Origin: CAYGLV01 sp964351025
GTDB taxonomy: Bacteria; Actinomycetota; Thermoleophilia; Gaiellales; Gaiellaceae
Length of the DNA: 28,666 nt
Direction of reading: 5' to 3'
Assembly (NCBI GenBank): GCA_964351025.1
Contig: CAYGLV010000029.1
Span: 1-28,666 of the forward strand
Part shown: positions 1 to 8,124 of the stretch, one piece after another
Numbering within the stretch: the first letter of the stretch is position 1
Layout of the letters: each line of letters opens with the position of its first letter
Program-made: the position numbers and the translations under genes
Notes under the pieces: generated by a model
What the model saw: only the letters and a program-made list of their open reading frames with translations
What the model was told of the DNA's origin: nothing
The model's database searches: none

Positions 1-53
1 CGCGCGACGGGCAGCGCGTGCCGATCCTCCGCGGCGGCGACTGGCAGCTCTAG
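1..53 (+). CDS. possible C-terminal end of an unidentified protein (partial)
   Basis: The frame starting at base 3 is open from the window edge and ends with a TAG at 51-53, reading RDGQRVPILRGGDWQL. Its stop codon overlaps the stop codon of the convergent scpB. The stretch is too short to assign a family, and it could be an open frame by chance in GC-rich DNA. Confidence 0.35.
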   Translation, partial: RDGQRVPILRGGDWQL

Positions 54-652
54 CCGGCGCGAAGCTCGGCGATGGAGACGAGGCGATCTCGGATCTCGGC
101 CTCGTCGGCCCCGAGATCGTCGAGGCGCGGGAGGGCGGCGGCGCTCTCGAGCCCGAACACCCGCTCGAAGAGCGGCGTCGTCCGGTAGCGGACGGCGCCG
201 CCGGGGCCGCTCTCGCGGCCGGCCTCGCCGATCAGGCCGCGCTCGAGCAGGCTCGCCACGGTCGAGTCGGCGGCGACGCCGCGGATGCGGGCGATCTCCG
301 GCCGGGAGACGGGGCCGAGATAGGCGACGATCGCCAGCGTCTCGAGTGAGGCCTGCGAGAGCCCGCGCTCGAGCGGGCGCTCGACGAGTCGCGAGCAGGC
401 CTCGGCCGCTTCGCGGGCGGCGCGGAAGGCGTAGCCGCCGGCCACGTGCTCGAGGACGATCCCGCTGCGCCCTTCCCGGTAGCGGTCGCCGAGCAGGCCC
501 AGGGCCGTCTCGATGCGCTCGGCGTCGTCGTCGGCTGCACGTGCGAGCTCGTCGACGGCCAGCGGCTGTGAGGCGACGACGAGCAGGGCCTCGAGCGTGC
601 GCGCGAGCTGGTCGAGCGGGTTCGCGGAGATCAGGCGGAGCGGGCGGTCCAC
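50..652 (-). CDS. scpB: segregation and condensation protein B (ScpB)
   Basis: A 200-residue protein of normal ScpB length. It is the winged-helix kleisin partner of ScpA and works in the bacterial SMC-ScpAB condensin complex on the nucleoid. The sequence has the two tandem winged-helix regions of the family: LEALLVVASQPLAVDELA near residues 20-40, and LETLAIVAYLGPVSRPEIARIRGV near 103-126, the most conserved ScpB segment. The start codon lies inside the end of scpA (22-nt overlap), so the two are probably translated from one message. Identification rests on the conserved LAIVAY.GPVSR.EI.RIRGV block and the invariant scpA neighbour. Confidence 0.95.
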   Translation of the reverse strand: MDRPLRLISANPLDQLARTLEALLVVASQPLAVDELARAADDDAERIETALGLLGDRYREGRSGIVLEHVAGGYAFRAAREAAEACSRLVERPLERGLSQASLETLAIVAYLGPVSRPEIARIRGVAADSTVASLLERGLIGEAGRESGPGGAVRYRTTPLFERVFGLESAAALPRLDDLGADEAEIRDRLVSIAELRAG

Positions 653-1401
653 GCGGTGGTCCTTTCTTCCTCGACGACGGTTTCCTGCCCGGCCCGCGCG
701 ACGCGGATCGGGGCGAACGGGGCGGCCTGGGCAAGCGCGATCTCGCCCCGCTTGCGCAGCTCAAGCAGGGCCATGAAGGCCACTGCCTGCTCGACACGCG
801 AGAGCCCCTCGACCTCGGTGTCGAAGTCGAAGCGGCTGCGCCGGCGGAGCACGGCGCGGAAGCGCTCGAGGAACTGCGAGACGGGTGGGAAGCGCAGCGC
901 CATGTGCGCGAGCGACACCGGCGGCGGCGGTACCGCGAGCGCGCGCAGGGCATCGGCCAGGAGCGTCGGCTCCTGCGGCGCCAACCGGCGCTCCGAGCGG
1001 GGAGCGAGCGGCGCCGGCCCGAGCCGGAAGAACCGGTCTCCCTCGGCGACGAGCCGCTCGGCGAGCCAGATGGCGGCCTCCTTCATCCGGCGGTACTCGG
1101 CGAGCCTGCGCGCCAGCTCCGCGGCGGCCTCCTCGGGCTCGAGGTCGGCCAGCTCGGCCTCCTCCTCCGGGAAGAGCCCACGCGCCTTCAGCTCGAGCAG
1201 CGCCGAGATGAGCACGAGGAACTCGCCGCAGGCTTCGAGATCCAGCTCGTCGCGCTCGACGAGCCGCTCCACGAACGCGACGACGATCGCCGCCATGTCG
1301 ATGTCCGCGGGCTCGAGGTCCTCGCGGAGGACGAGCGTCAGCAGCAGGTCGAAGGGCCCCTCGAACGCGTCGAGGTCGAGCTCGAGCTCGCGCAGAAGCA
1401 T
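631..1401 (-). CDS. scpA: segregation and condensation protein A (ScpA)
   Basis: A 256-residue kleisin that bridges the SMC heads in the condensin complex. The N-terminal FEGPFDLLLTLV block (about residues 13-24) is the ScpA signature, followed by the helix FLVLISALLELKARGLFPEEE near residues 62-82. The C-terminal winged-helix part contains VAFMALLELRKRGEIALAQ. It overlaps scpB by 22 nt and follows lgt after 9 nt, so lgt-scpA-scpB looks like one operon. ScpA family membership is clear from the N-terminal block alone. Confidence 0.96.
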   Translation of the reverse strand: MLLRELELDLDAFEGPFDLLLTLVLREDLEPADIDMAAIVVAFVERLVERDELDLEACGEFLVLISALLELKARGLFPEEEAELADLEPEEAAAELARRLAEYRRMKEAAIWLAERLVAEGDRFFRLGPAPLAPRSERRLAPQEPTLLADALRALAVPPPPVSLAHMALRFPPVSQFLERFRAVLRRRSRFDFDTEVEGLSRVEQAVAFMALLELRKRGEIALAQAAPFAPIRVARAGQETVVEEERTTAWTARSA

Positions 1402-1410
1402 GCGCGGAGG

Positions 1411-2277
1411 CTATCCCCGGGGTCGGACGCGTCCCTTCGGGATCGCCATCGCCGGGCGGTGCTCGGTCCCGCCGCCCGGTTTCCGGCCGCGCAGGAGCTG
1501 CCACCAGACGAAGAAGGCCGTCGAGACGACGAAGCCGACGAGGGAGACCCAGCCGTTCAGGCGCAGGGGCCCCCATTCGTGCGCGGGATCCACGCGCAGC
1601 AGCTCCATGAAGAACCGGAACGCGCAGTAGGCCGCGACGTAGAGCGAGAAGAGCGCCGGCGGCTTGAAGCGGAAGCGGCGGTCGAGCCAGAGCAGCGCTC
1701 CGACCGCAAGGAAAGCGAAGACCAGCTCGTAGAGGAATGTCGGATGGAAGGTCGGGCTGTCGAGGTACCGATCCGGCCGGTTGGTCGGGTCGATCTCGAG
1801 CCCCCAGGGCAGGTCGGTCGGCGTGCCGAAGAGCTCCTGGTTCCACCAGTTGCCGAGGCGGCCGATCCCCTGCGCGAGCAGCAGGCCGGGCGCGGCGATG
1901 TCCAGCAGCTCGCGCACGCTCGCCCCCGCGCGGCGGGCGACGATCGCACCGACGATCACTCCGAGGCCGATCCCGCCCCACACCCCGAGACCGCCCTCCC
2001 AGACCTTGAAGACGCCCTTCCACTTCGGGTCGCTGACCTCGTCCCAGCTCGTGACGACGTGGTAGGCGCGGGCGCCGACGATGCCCGCGGAGACTCCCCA
2101 CACGGCGAGCTGGAACATGAGATCCCAGTCCCCGCCGCGCGCGACATAGCGGCGGCCGGCGAGCCCGATGGCGGCGGCGATGCCGGCGAGCAGCATCAGC
2201 CCGTACATGTGGATCGTCAGCGGCCCGAGCTCGAGAGCTCCGGACGACGGCGAGGGAATCGAGGCGAGAAAGCTCAC
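1411..2277 (-). CDS. lgt: prolipoprotein diacylglyceryl transferase (Lgt)
   Basis: A 288-residue polytopic inner-membrane enzyme that transfers diacylglycerol from phosphatidylglycerol to the lipobox cysteine of prolipoproteins. Visible hallmarks are IHMYGLMLLAGI near the N-terminus (the conserved H.YGL) and the family signature GRLGNWWNQELFG, with its essential arginine and asparagine, followed by TDLPWGLEI. Several hydrophobic segments fit the usual seven transmembrane helices. The start is a GTG. A short C-terminal hydrophilic tail (GRKPGGGTEHRPAMAIPKG) follows the last helix. Lgt next to scpA is unusual enough to note but does not change the function. Confidence 0.96.
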   Translation of the reverse strand: MSFLASIPSPSSGALELGPLTIHMYGLMLLAGIAAAIGLAGRRYVARGGDWDLMFQLAVWGVSAGIVGARAYHVVTSWDEVSDPKWKGVFKVWEGGLGVWGGIGLGVIVGAIVARRAGASVRELLDIAAPGLLLAQGIGRLGNWWNQELFGTPTDLPWGLEIDPTNRPDRYLDSPTFHPTFLYELVFAFLAVGALLWLDRRFRFKPPALFSLYVAAYCAFRFFMELLRVDPAHEWGPLRLNGWVSLVGFVVSTAFFVWWQLLRGRKPGGGTEHRPAMAIPKGRVRPRG

Positions 2278-2329
2278 GCGGAACCTGATTCTGCCCGGTC
2301 CCGGGAGTTCCCTGCTTTAGAGCACGCTG

Positions 2330-2530
2330 CTAGAGCAGGATCTGGAGGGCCAGATCCGGCGGGCAGCCGCGCAGAACGAGGTCGATCGCCTCGTGCAGGT
2401 CGACGTCGAGGCGAACGGCCAGCTCCGAGGCTGCAGCCGCGTCATAGCCCGCGCGGAGCAGCTCGCCGGTGCGCCAGCGCTCGATCCGCTCCAGCTCCGA
2501 CTCTCTGACTTGGACTTCTGCCGCAGACAT
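2330..2530 (-). CDS. small conserved hypothetical protein
   Basis: A 66-residue acidic helical protein with a central ERIERWRTGELLRAGYDAAAASELA block and a C-terminal CPPDLALQILL. I recognise the pattern (aromatic/basic ERW, an ERAGYD-like turn, a ..VDLHEAIDLV.. helix, terminal CPP.LA..IL) as recurring in actinobacterial genomes, but no function is known to me. A purine-rich AAAGGG lies just upstream of the ATG. It lies 52 nt before lgt on the same strand and may be the first gene of the lgt-scpAB unit. Confidence 0.72.
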   Translation of the reverse strand: MSAAEVQVRESELERIERWRTGELLRAGYDAAAASELAVRLDVDLHEAIDLVLRGCPPDLALQILL

Positions 2531-2589
2531 CTATCCCTTTCAACGTCGAGTGGTGCTGAGTTATTCGTCCTGCATCCCACCCCGGTCGC

Positions 2590-2603
2590 CCCCTTTATAG
2601 GGG
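2590..2603. promoter_or_regulatory. short inverted repeat CCCC-TTTATA-GGGG
   Basis: An AT-rich 6-nt centre between four-base C and G arms, about 60 nt upstream of the 66-residue gene. On the minus strand it reads CCCCTATAAAGGGG and could include a -10-like TATAAA. Operator or promoter status is a guess. Confidence 0.3.
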
Positions 2604-2649
2604 ATTCGCATGAAGCTTCCGTAAACACCCGGGAAGGATCTCGGGACAC

Positions 2650-2688
2650 ACGGTACGTGACCGGTTCACCCTCGGGGGGACGTACCGT
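2650..2688 (-). terminator. hairpin downstream of dnaE
   Basis: Perfect 9-bp arms ACGGTACGT (2650-2658) and ACGTACCGT (2680-2688) surround a 21-nt loop. The structure begins 15 nt past the dnaE stop codon on the minus strand. There is no U-tract, so it would act as a Rho-assisted terminator or an mRNA 3'-end stabiliser. Confidence 0.5.
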
Positions 2689-2702
2689 CGCCGCCGAGCG
2701 CT

Positions 2703-5700
2703 CTAGACGACCGCGGCCTCGCCGAGCAGCGCCTTCGCCTCGGCGAGAAAGTCCGAATCGGCCTGCACGCGGTACTCCGGCCCGAGCGCGAGCGTCCGCT
2801 GCCCGACCGACGACTCGATCTCGATCACCACCGGCGCGTCGCCCGGGTAGTCGCGCACGAGCCGGGAGAGCTCGCCGATCACCCCTGCCGGTGCCGCACG
2901 CGCGTCCAGCCGGAGCAGCACCTCGCGCCGCTCCGGCATCGCCTCGAACGAGGTCACCTCGAACGCGACCAGCTTCGTCTCACCCTGCTGCTTGTGGTCC
3001 ACGCGCCCCTTGATGACGAGGATCTTGTCGACCACGCAGTGCTCGCGCGCGACCGCGTAGGTCGAGTTGAAGACGACGACCTCGGCGCTTCCCGTCGGGT
3101 CGTCCAGGGTGAGGAAGACCATCGCCTCTCCCTTCTTCGTCGTCATCTGCTTGAGCGCCGAGACGATGCCGCCGACCGTGGCGATCTCGCCGTCGCGGCG
3201 CCGCTCGAGATCCACGATCGCGCAGTCGGTCCTGCGCTTGAGTTGCTCGCGCACCGCCGTGAGCGGATGCTCGGAGACGTAGAGGCCCAGGCTCTCCTTT
3301 TCCATGCGCAGCAGCTCCTGCTTTTCGAACTCGGCCGCGGGGAGCGGCGGATGATGCCGCTCCGTCGCGATCTCGGCGGGGCCGAAGTCGCCGTCGAAGA
3401 TCGATGCCTGCCCGGCGAGCCGGTCGGCCGCGTGCTTCTGCCCGAAGGCGAGCGCCTGCTCGAGCACTGACAGCATCCCGAGCCGTGAGGCTCCGGTCGA
3501 GTCGAGCGCGCCGCACTTGACGAGCGACTCGAGCGAGCGCTTGTTCACGACCTGCGGGTCCACGCGCTCGACGAAGTCCCAGATCGACTCGAAGAGCCCG
3601 CCTGCCTCGCGCGCCGCGATGATCGCCCGCGTCGCCGCCTCGCCGACGTTCTTGACCGCGGTCAGGCCGAAGCGGATCTTCCCCTCGACGACCGCGAAGT
3701 CGGTCTGCGACGAGTTCACGTCCGGCGGCAGCACCTCGATCCCCATCTCGGCGCAGGCGTTGACGTACACCGGGACGCGGTCCTTCGTGTTCATCACCGA
3801 CGAGATCAGCGCCGCCATGTACTCGCAGGGGTGGTTCGCCTTCAGCCAGGCCGTGCGGTAGGCGATCAGCGCGTAGCAGGCCGCATGGGACTTGTTGAAC
3901 GAGTAGTCCTGCGCCTTCTCCATGTCCTCCCAGAGCTGGCGCGCGTCGGCCGTCGCGACCCCGCGCTCGGCGCTGCCGGTGAGGAACTTCTCCTTCAGCG
4001 ACGCCATCAGCTTCGCGATCTTCTTGCCGATCGCCTTGCGCAGATCGTCCGCCTCGGCCGGCGTGAAGCCCGCGAGCTGCTTGGCGATCTCCATGTACTG
4101 CTCCTGGTAGATGCAGATGCCGTACGTGCCGCCGGTGATCGGCTTCAGCCGCTCGTCCACGAAGGCCACCTGCTCGAGCCCCGCCTTGCGCCGCGCGTAG
4201 ACCGGGATGTAGCCCATCGGCCCCGGCCGGTAGAGCGCGACGAGCGCGATCAGGTCCTCGAACTCGGTCGGCTTCACCTGCCGCAGCGCCTCGCGCATGC
4301 CGGACGACTCGAACTGGAAGACGCCGGAGGCGTCGCCCCGCTTGAGCATCGCGTACGTCTTCGGGTCGTCGAGCGGCAGCTTGGCGATCTCGAGCCCGCC
4401 GCCGATCAGCTCGACCGCCTTGTCGATCACGTCGAGGTTGCGCAGCCCGAGGAAGTCCATCTTCAGTAGCCCGAGCGCCTCGACGTCGCCCATCGGGAAC
4501 TGCGTCACGATCTCCTGGTCGGCGCCCTTCTGCTGGAGCGGCACGATCTCCATCAGCGGCTGCGCGCCGATCACGACGCCGGCGGCATGGATCGAGTCCT
4601 GCCGCACGAGCCCCTCGAGCGGCTTTGCGAGGTCGACGACCTCCTTCGCGACCGGATCGGCGTCGTAGGCGCTCCGCAGCTCGGCGCCGGGCTTCAGGCA
4701 CTCCGCGAGCGTCTGGCCCGGCCCTTCGGGGATCAGCTTCGCGAGCTTGTCCACGACCCCGTACGGGATCTCGAGCACGCGCCCCGCGTCGCGCACCGCG
4801 GCCCGCGCCGCCATCGTCCCGAAGGTGATGATCTGCGCGACCCGATCGCGCCCGTACTTCTCGGACACGTAGTTGATGACGCGCTCGCGGCCCTCGACGG
4901 AGAAGTCGATGTCGATGTCCGGCATCGACTTGCGGCCCGGGTTGAGGAAGCGCTCGAAGAGGAGGTCGTAGCGGATCGGGTCGATGTCGGTGATCTCGAG
5001 CGAGTACGCGACGAGCGAGCCGGCGGCGGAGCCGCGCCCGGGACCGACGCCGATGCCGCTCCGCTTCGCGAAGGCGATGAAGTCCCAGACGATCAGGAAG
5101 TAGTCGGCGAAGCCCATCTCCTTGATCGTCTTCAGCTCGTAGCGCAGCCGCTCCTGGAGCTCCGGCGTGACGTGCTCGTAGCGGCGCCCGAGCCCTTGCT
5201 CGCAGAGCTGGACGAGGTAGTCGAAGGCGTCGCGGCCGTCCGGCACCGGGTAGCTCGGGAGCAGGATCCGGTCGAGCTCCATCGTCACGTTGCAGCGCTC
5301 GGCGATCTCGAGCGTGCGCAGTAGCGCCTCCTCGTGCCCGGGGAAGTCCTCCGCCATCTGCTCCGGCGTCTTGAAGAAGAACTCGTTCGTGTCGAATTTC
5401 CAGTGGTTCGGGTTCTTCAGCGAGTCGCCCGACTGGATGCAGAGGAGCGCCTCGTGCGCGAGCGCGTCCTCGGCGTTCAGGTAGTGGACGTCGCCGGTGG
5501 CAACGAGCGGCAGGCCGGCCTCGGCGGCGAGCGCGACGAGCTGCGGGTTGATCTGGGCCTGGAGCGCGAGCCCGGCGTTCTGGAGCTCGACGTAGGTCGA
5601 GTCGCGCCCGAAGATCGAGGCGAGCCGGTCGAGGTCGGCGCGCGCGTCGGCGGGGCGGCTCTCCTCGAGCGCCTTGCAGACGCGGCCCGAGAGGCAGCCC

Positions 5701-6095
5701 GAGAGCGCGACGATGCCCTTCGCGTGCGCCTCGAGCAGGCTCCAGTCCACGCGCGGCTTGTAGTAGTAGCCCTCGAGGTAGCCGAGAGAGGAGAGCTTGA
5801 TCAGGTTGGCGTAGCCCTCGTTCGACTCGGCGAGGAGCGTGAGGTGCGCGTAGCCCTTCGTCTGCTGCTTGCGGTCGTCGGCGAGGTAGACCTCACAGCC
5901 GATCAGCGGCTTGACGCCCGCCTTCGTCGCGGTCTTGTACAGCTCGACCGCCCCGGCGAGCGAGCCGTGGTCGGTGAGCGCGACCGCGGGCATCTCCAGC
6001 GCAGCCGCCCGGGCGACGAGACCCTGGATCCGGCACGCCCCGTCGAGGATCGAGTACTCGGAGTGGACGTGCAGGTGAACGAACGGAGAAGGCAC
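2703..6095 (-). CDS. dnaE: DNA polymerase III alpha subunit (DnaE)
   Basis: A 1130-residue replicative polymerase catalytic subunit. Domains in order: an N-terminal PHP domain opening with HLHVHSEYSILDGACRI (residues about 7-23); the C-family polymerase core with GVGPGRGSAAGSLVAYSLEI and the catalytic aspartates in MPDIDIDFS near residue 395; FQFESSGMREALRQVKP; the fingers region with YQEQYMEIA; and a C-terminal helix-hairpin-helix and OB-fold part (IATVGGIVSALKQMTTKKGEAMVFLTLDD). The HVHSEYSILDGA start is typical of the main DnaE1 type. The start codon is GTG, and no Shine-Dalgarno is evident. The gene stands alone, with a hairpin just past its stop. Confidence 0.97.
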   Translation of the reverse strand: MPSPFVHLHVHSEYSILDGACRIQGLVARAAALEMPAVALTDHGSLAGAVELYKTATKAGVKPLIGCEVYLADDRKQQTKGYAHLTLLAESNEGYANLIKLSSLGYLEGYYYKPRVDWSLLEAHAKGIVALSGCLSGRVCKALEESRPADARADLDRLASIFGRDSTYVELQNAGLALQAQINPQLVALAAEAGLPLVATGDVHYLNAEDALAHEALLCIQSGDSLKNPNHWKFDTNEFFFKTPEQMAEDFPGHEEALLRTLEIAERCNVTMELDRILLPSYPVPDGRDAFDYLVQLCEQGLGRRYEHVTPELQERLRYELKTIKEMGFADYFLIVWDFIAFAKRSGIGVGPGRGSAAGSLVAYSLEITDIDPIRYDLLFERFLNPGRKSMPDIDIDFSVEGRERVINYVSEKYGRDRVAQIITFGTMAARAAVRDAGRVLEIPYGVVDKLAKLIPEGPGQTLAECLKPGAELRSAYDADPVAKEVVDLAKPLEGLVRQDSIHAAGVVIGAQPLMEIVPLQQKGADQEIVTQFPMGDVEALGLLKMDFLGLRNLDVIDKAVELIGGGLEIAKLPLDDPKTYAMLKRGDASGVFQFESSGMREALRQVKPTEFEDLIALVALYRPGPMGYIPVYARRKAGLEQVAFVDERLKPITGGTYGICIYQEQYMEIAKQLAGFTPAEADDLRKAIGKKIAKLMASLKEKFLTGSAERGVATADARQLWEDMEKAQDYSFNKSHAACYALIAYRTAWLKANHPCEYMAALISSVMNTKDRVPVYVNACAEMGIEVLPPDVNSSQTDFAVVEGKIRFGLTAVKNVGEAATRAIIAAREAGGLFESIWDFVERVDPQVVNKRSLESLVKCGALDSTGASRLGMLSVLEQALAFGQKHAADRLAGQASIFDGDFGPAEIATERHHPPLPAAEFEKQELLRMEKESLGLYVSEHPLTAVREQLKRRTDCAIVDLERRRDGEIATVGGIVSALKQMTTKKGEAMVFLTLDDPTGSAEVVVFNSTYAVAREHCVVDKILVIKGRVDHKQQGETKLVAFEVTSFEAMPERREVLLRLDARAAPAGVIGELSRLVRDYPGDAPVVIEIESSVGQRTLALGPEYRVQADSDFLAEAKALLGEAAVV

Positions 6096-6143
6096 CGGGA
6101 GGCCATCGTACTACCGCCTCCGGAGGGATCGTCTACGCCGTTG

Positions 6144-6353
6144 TCAGAGTTGGCGACGAAGTTCGAGGGCTCTGAGCAGCCGCTCGTCCTCGAAGGCCGC
6201 ACTCCAGGCCGCGTGGCCCCAGACGACGCCCGGCAGGGGTGCGCCGCCCGGGGCCCGCTCCCGCCGGCGCGCGGCGAGGCGCGCCATCATCCGATCCTCC
6301 TCGCGCCGGGCGAAGAGGGAGACGGTGTGAGGATCGACCCAGCTATAGGACAC
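6144..6353 (-). CDS. small hypothetical protein
   Basis: A 69-residue basic/helical reading frame (SYSWVDPHTVSLFARREEDRM at its N-terminus, LLRALELRRQL at its end). It starts with GTG inside the end of the upstream DUF1579-like gene (11-nt overlap), which suggests translational coupling. No family is recognised. It is supported only by the overlap and by the lack of a better frame here, so it may be spurious. Confidence 0.45.
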   Translation of the reverse strand: MSYSWVDPHTVSLFARREEDRMMARLAARRRERAPGGAPLPGVVWGHAAWSAAFEDERLLRALELRRQL

Positions 6354-6810
6354 GGCTGTAGGCCACCTCCCAGAGCGGCGTCCACGTCACGCCGCCGTCG
6401 TCGGAGCGCTCCCACGCCCAGTCGAGCGCGTCCTCGCGGATGTTGAACCAGCGCATCCGCAGCAGCGCCGGCCGGCCGCCGATGTCGGTCTCCGTGCGCA
6501 GCTCCATCTGCCCGGCGCGCAATGCGCCGGCGAACTCGAAGTGGCTGCCCTGGTTGTCGACCCAGGTCTGCCGCCAGCGGTCGGCGACGGGGTCGTAGGT
6601 CGAGAGGGACGTTCCCTGCAGCTCGAGCGACGGCCTGCCGTCGAAGCTCTCGACGATCACCTGACCGTCGAAGTCGAGGTAGATCGAGCTCGCGGCGGTG
6701 GCGCCGTCGCCCCAGCTCAGGTCCCACTCGCCGAGCCAGAAGTCGAACTGGCGTTGCGCGCCCGTGTCGGGCGCGACCGAGCAATCTGCCTGAGCGATTC
6801 CCATACCCAT
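6343..6810 (-). CDS. DUF1579-like (lipocalin-like) protein
   Basis: A 155-residue protein from an ATG at 6808-6810 (a second ATG two codons on is equally possible). The RQFDFWLGEWDLSWGDG segment near residues 19-36 matches the FDFWLGEW block typical of small beta-barrel proteins annotated DUF1579 or lipocalin-like. It is followed by alternating beta-strand patterns (YLDFDGQVIVESF, SLSTYDPVADRWRQTWVDN). These proteins are thought to bind small hydrophobic ligands, but the family has no firm function. The open frame continues upstream to 7209, but that part has antisense-like composition against the PIN gene and is not used. There is no signal peptide. Confidence 0.75.
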   Translation of the reverse strand: MGMGIAQADCSVAPDTGAQRQFDFWLGEWDLSWGDGATAASSIYLDFDGQVIVESFDGRPSLELQGTSLSTYDPVADRWRQTWVDNQGSHFEFAGALRAGQMELRTETDIGGRPALLRMRWFNIREDALDWAWERSDDGGVTWTPLWEVAYSRVL

Positions 6811-6878
6811 TGGACGCCTCAGACGGGCGCGAGTTGTCGCTGCAGGCGCGCTTAACGGTCTCTGAACAAAGCGCTCGC

Positions 6879-7283
6879 CTACGTGAGCAGGACGGCATCG
6901 GTCGCCGCGGCGGCGAGGGTGCGGTCGGCGGTGACGAGCGTGGCTCCCGTCGCCTGCGCGAGGGCGAGGTAGGTGGCGTCGTACGCCGAGAGCCCGTGCT
7001 CGAGCGCGAGCGCGAGTGCGGTCGGCGCGAGCTGCGCGGACGGGCGCGCAGCAAGCGGAAGGCGGAGGACGTCGTCGAGACCGGCGCTCGCGTCGGACTG
7101 ATCGAGGCGGCCTGCTCTCACGTACCGTGCGAGCACGTTGGCGACCTCGACGTACACCAGGTCGGGAACAAGACCGGCGGTGCGCCCGCTCTCTACTGCC
7201 TCGATCCAACCGCGAGCCTCGTCGCTCCGATCGAGGATCGACCGCAGGAGCGCACTCGCGTCGAGAACAGCCTCAGCGGGAAT
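6879..7283 (-). CDS. PIN-domain toxin (VapC family)
   Basis: A PIN-domain ribonuclease, 134 residues from the chosen start, and the toxin of a type II pair with the ribbon-helix-helix gene upstream. The first acidic residue sits in AVLDASALLRSIL. The middle acidic residues are in YVEVANVLARY, and the C-terminal ones are in HGLSAYDATYLALAQATGATLVTADRTL, the classic PIN endings. The start is unusual. No ATG or GTG lies near the expected N-terminus, but an ATT at 7281-7283 has a GGAGG Shine-Dalgarno six bases upstream (7290-7294), inside the antitoxin's last codons. A TTG at 7347-7349 is the alternative and would add 22 residues unlike the family. The ATT overlaps the antitoxin end. Confidence 0.85.
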   Translation of the reverse strand: MPAEAVLDASALLRSILDRSDEARGWIEAVESGRTAGLVPDLVYVEVANVLARYVRAGRLDQSDASAGLDDVLRLPLAARPSAQLAPTALALALEHGLSAYDATYLALAQATGATLVTADRTLAAAATDAVLLT

Positions 7284-7524
7284 CGCGCTCCTCCCGGAGG
7301 ATGTCCTCCGGTCGGGGTGCGTCGGGCGGCAGGTTGATCTTGTACGCAAGCTCCCGGAGCCGCTTGGTGATCTCGCCTTCGCGCCGTTCGTGTTCGAACT
7401 CGGCGCTGAGGAGCGCGAGCACTTCCGCGTTCAGCGACCGGCGATTGACGGTCGCCCGTCGCTTCAGCTTGTTGTAGACCGGCTCGGGGAGGTTCCTGAT
7501 GTGAAGTGTCGGCACAGCTTCCAT
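7273..7524 (-). CDS. ribbon-helix-helix antitoxin (FitA/VapB-like)
   Basis: An 83-residue antitoxin. The N-terminal TLHIRNLPEPVYNKLKRRA..NRRSLNAEVLALL (residues about 6-40) is the Arc/FitA ribbon-helix-helix pattern: a DNA-binding beta-strand, then two helices with RSLNAEV. The C-terminal tail (INLPPDAPRPEDILREERDSR) would wrap the PIN toxin. It overlaps the toxin's 5' end. Twin palindromes at its start codon suggest autoregulation. Confidence 0.9.
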   Translation of the reverse strand: MEAVPTLHIRNLPEPVYNKLKRRATVNRRSLNAEVLALLSAEFEHERREGEITKRLRELAYKINLPPDAPRPEDILREERDSR

Positions 7525-7542
7525 GCTAGCAAAGTGCTAGCA
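7524..7542. promoter_or_regulatory. twin palindrome operator of the VapBC-type pair
   Basis: TGCTAGCA occurs twice (7524-7531 and 7535-7542), separated by AAG, and each copy is itself a perfect palindrome. Centres are 11 bp apart, about one helical turn, as expected for two ribbon-helix-helix dimers. The first copy shares one base with the antitoxin's ATG. The operator role is inferred from position and symmetry. Confidence 0.7.
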
Positions 7543-7575
7543 CATTTCACCAGGCCGCACCAGTGTCCGAAACGG

Positions 7576-8085
7576 CTAGGTGCCGGGCTCCCAGCGGAGC
7601 ACGAGGTCGCGCTGCTCGGCCGTCTCCGGCGAGGGCAGGTCGCCGTCCGGCAGGCCCTGCCGCCGGCGCGCGATCGCGTCGAGCGCGTCGGGCCCGGACA
7701 GGCCATTGCGGACGAGCCAGCAGCCGGCGAGAGTCCCGGTGCGGCCGCGGCCGCCCCAGCAGTGGACGTAGATCGTCTTCCCGGCCGCGAGTGACGAGGT
7801 CAGCTCGTCGAGGATCTGCGCCGCGTACCCGGGCCGCGGCGCCGTGAAGTCGGGGATCGGGAAGCGCCGGTGCTCGACACCGGGTGGCAGCAGGTGGGCG
7901 TACGGCTCGAGCTCGCCGAACTCGGTGAGGTCGAAGAGGAGATCCACTCCGGCGGCGCAGATCGCCTCCACGTCCGCCTCTGCATCGGCCTCCTCGCCCG
8001 AGCCGGGGTACGCGCCCGCGAAGAGCGGCGACTCGCCAACCCGGTACGAGCGTGAGATCGGCCCCCCGACGATCAACAACCGCAC
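7576..8085 (-). CDS. dual-specificity/tyrosine phosphatase-like protein
   Basis: A 169-residue cysteine-based phosphatase. The CX5R active-site loop is VHCWGGRGRTGT, with Cys109 as nucleophile and Arg115 binding phosphate. Asp79 in FPIPDF is a candidate general acid. The N-terminal part (LFAGAYPGSG, VDLLFDLTEFGE) resembles small bacterial dual-specificity phosphatases. The gene starts with GTG and stands alone between the VapBC pair and the nuclease-helicase. The substrate cannot be told from sequence. Confidence 0.85.
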   Translation of the reverse strand: MRLLIVGGPISRSYRVGESPLFAGAYPGSGEEADAEADVEAICAAGVDLLFDLTEFGELEPYAHLLPPGVEHRRFPIPDFTAPRPGYAAQILDELTSSLAAGKTIYVHCWGGRGRTGTLAGCWLVRNGLSGPDALDAIARRRQGLPDGDLPSPETAEQRDLVLRWEPGT

Positions 8086-8124
8086 TCTAGGCGCGTCGCC
8101 AACACTTGTAAACAGCGCTGCGGG

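Noticed and set aside
346..2508. 720-codon open frame on the plus strand across scpB-scpA-lgt
   Set aside because: It is antisense to three well-identified genes and its translation is the Arg/Ala/Pro-rich type expected from the opposite strand of GC-rich genes.
6811..7209. N-terminal extension of the DUF1579-like frame
   Set aside because: It overlaps the PIN toxin gene and has shadow composition. The family block starts shortly after the ATG at 6808-6810.
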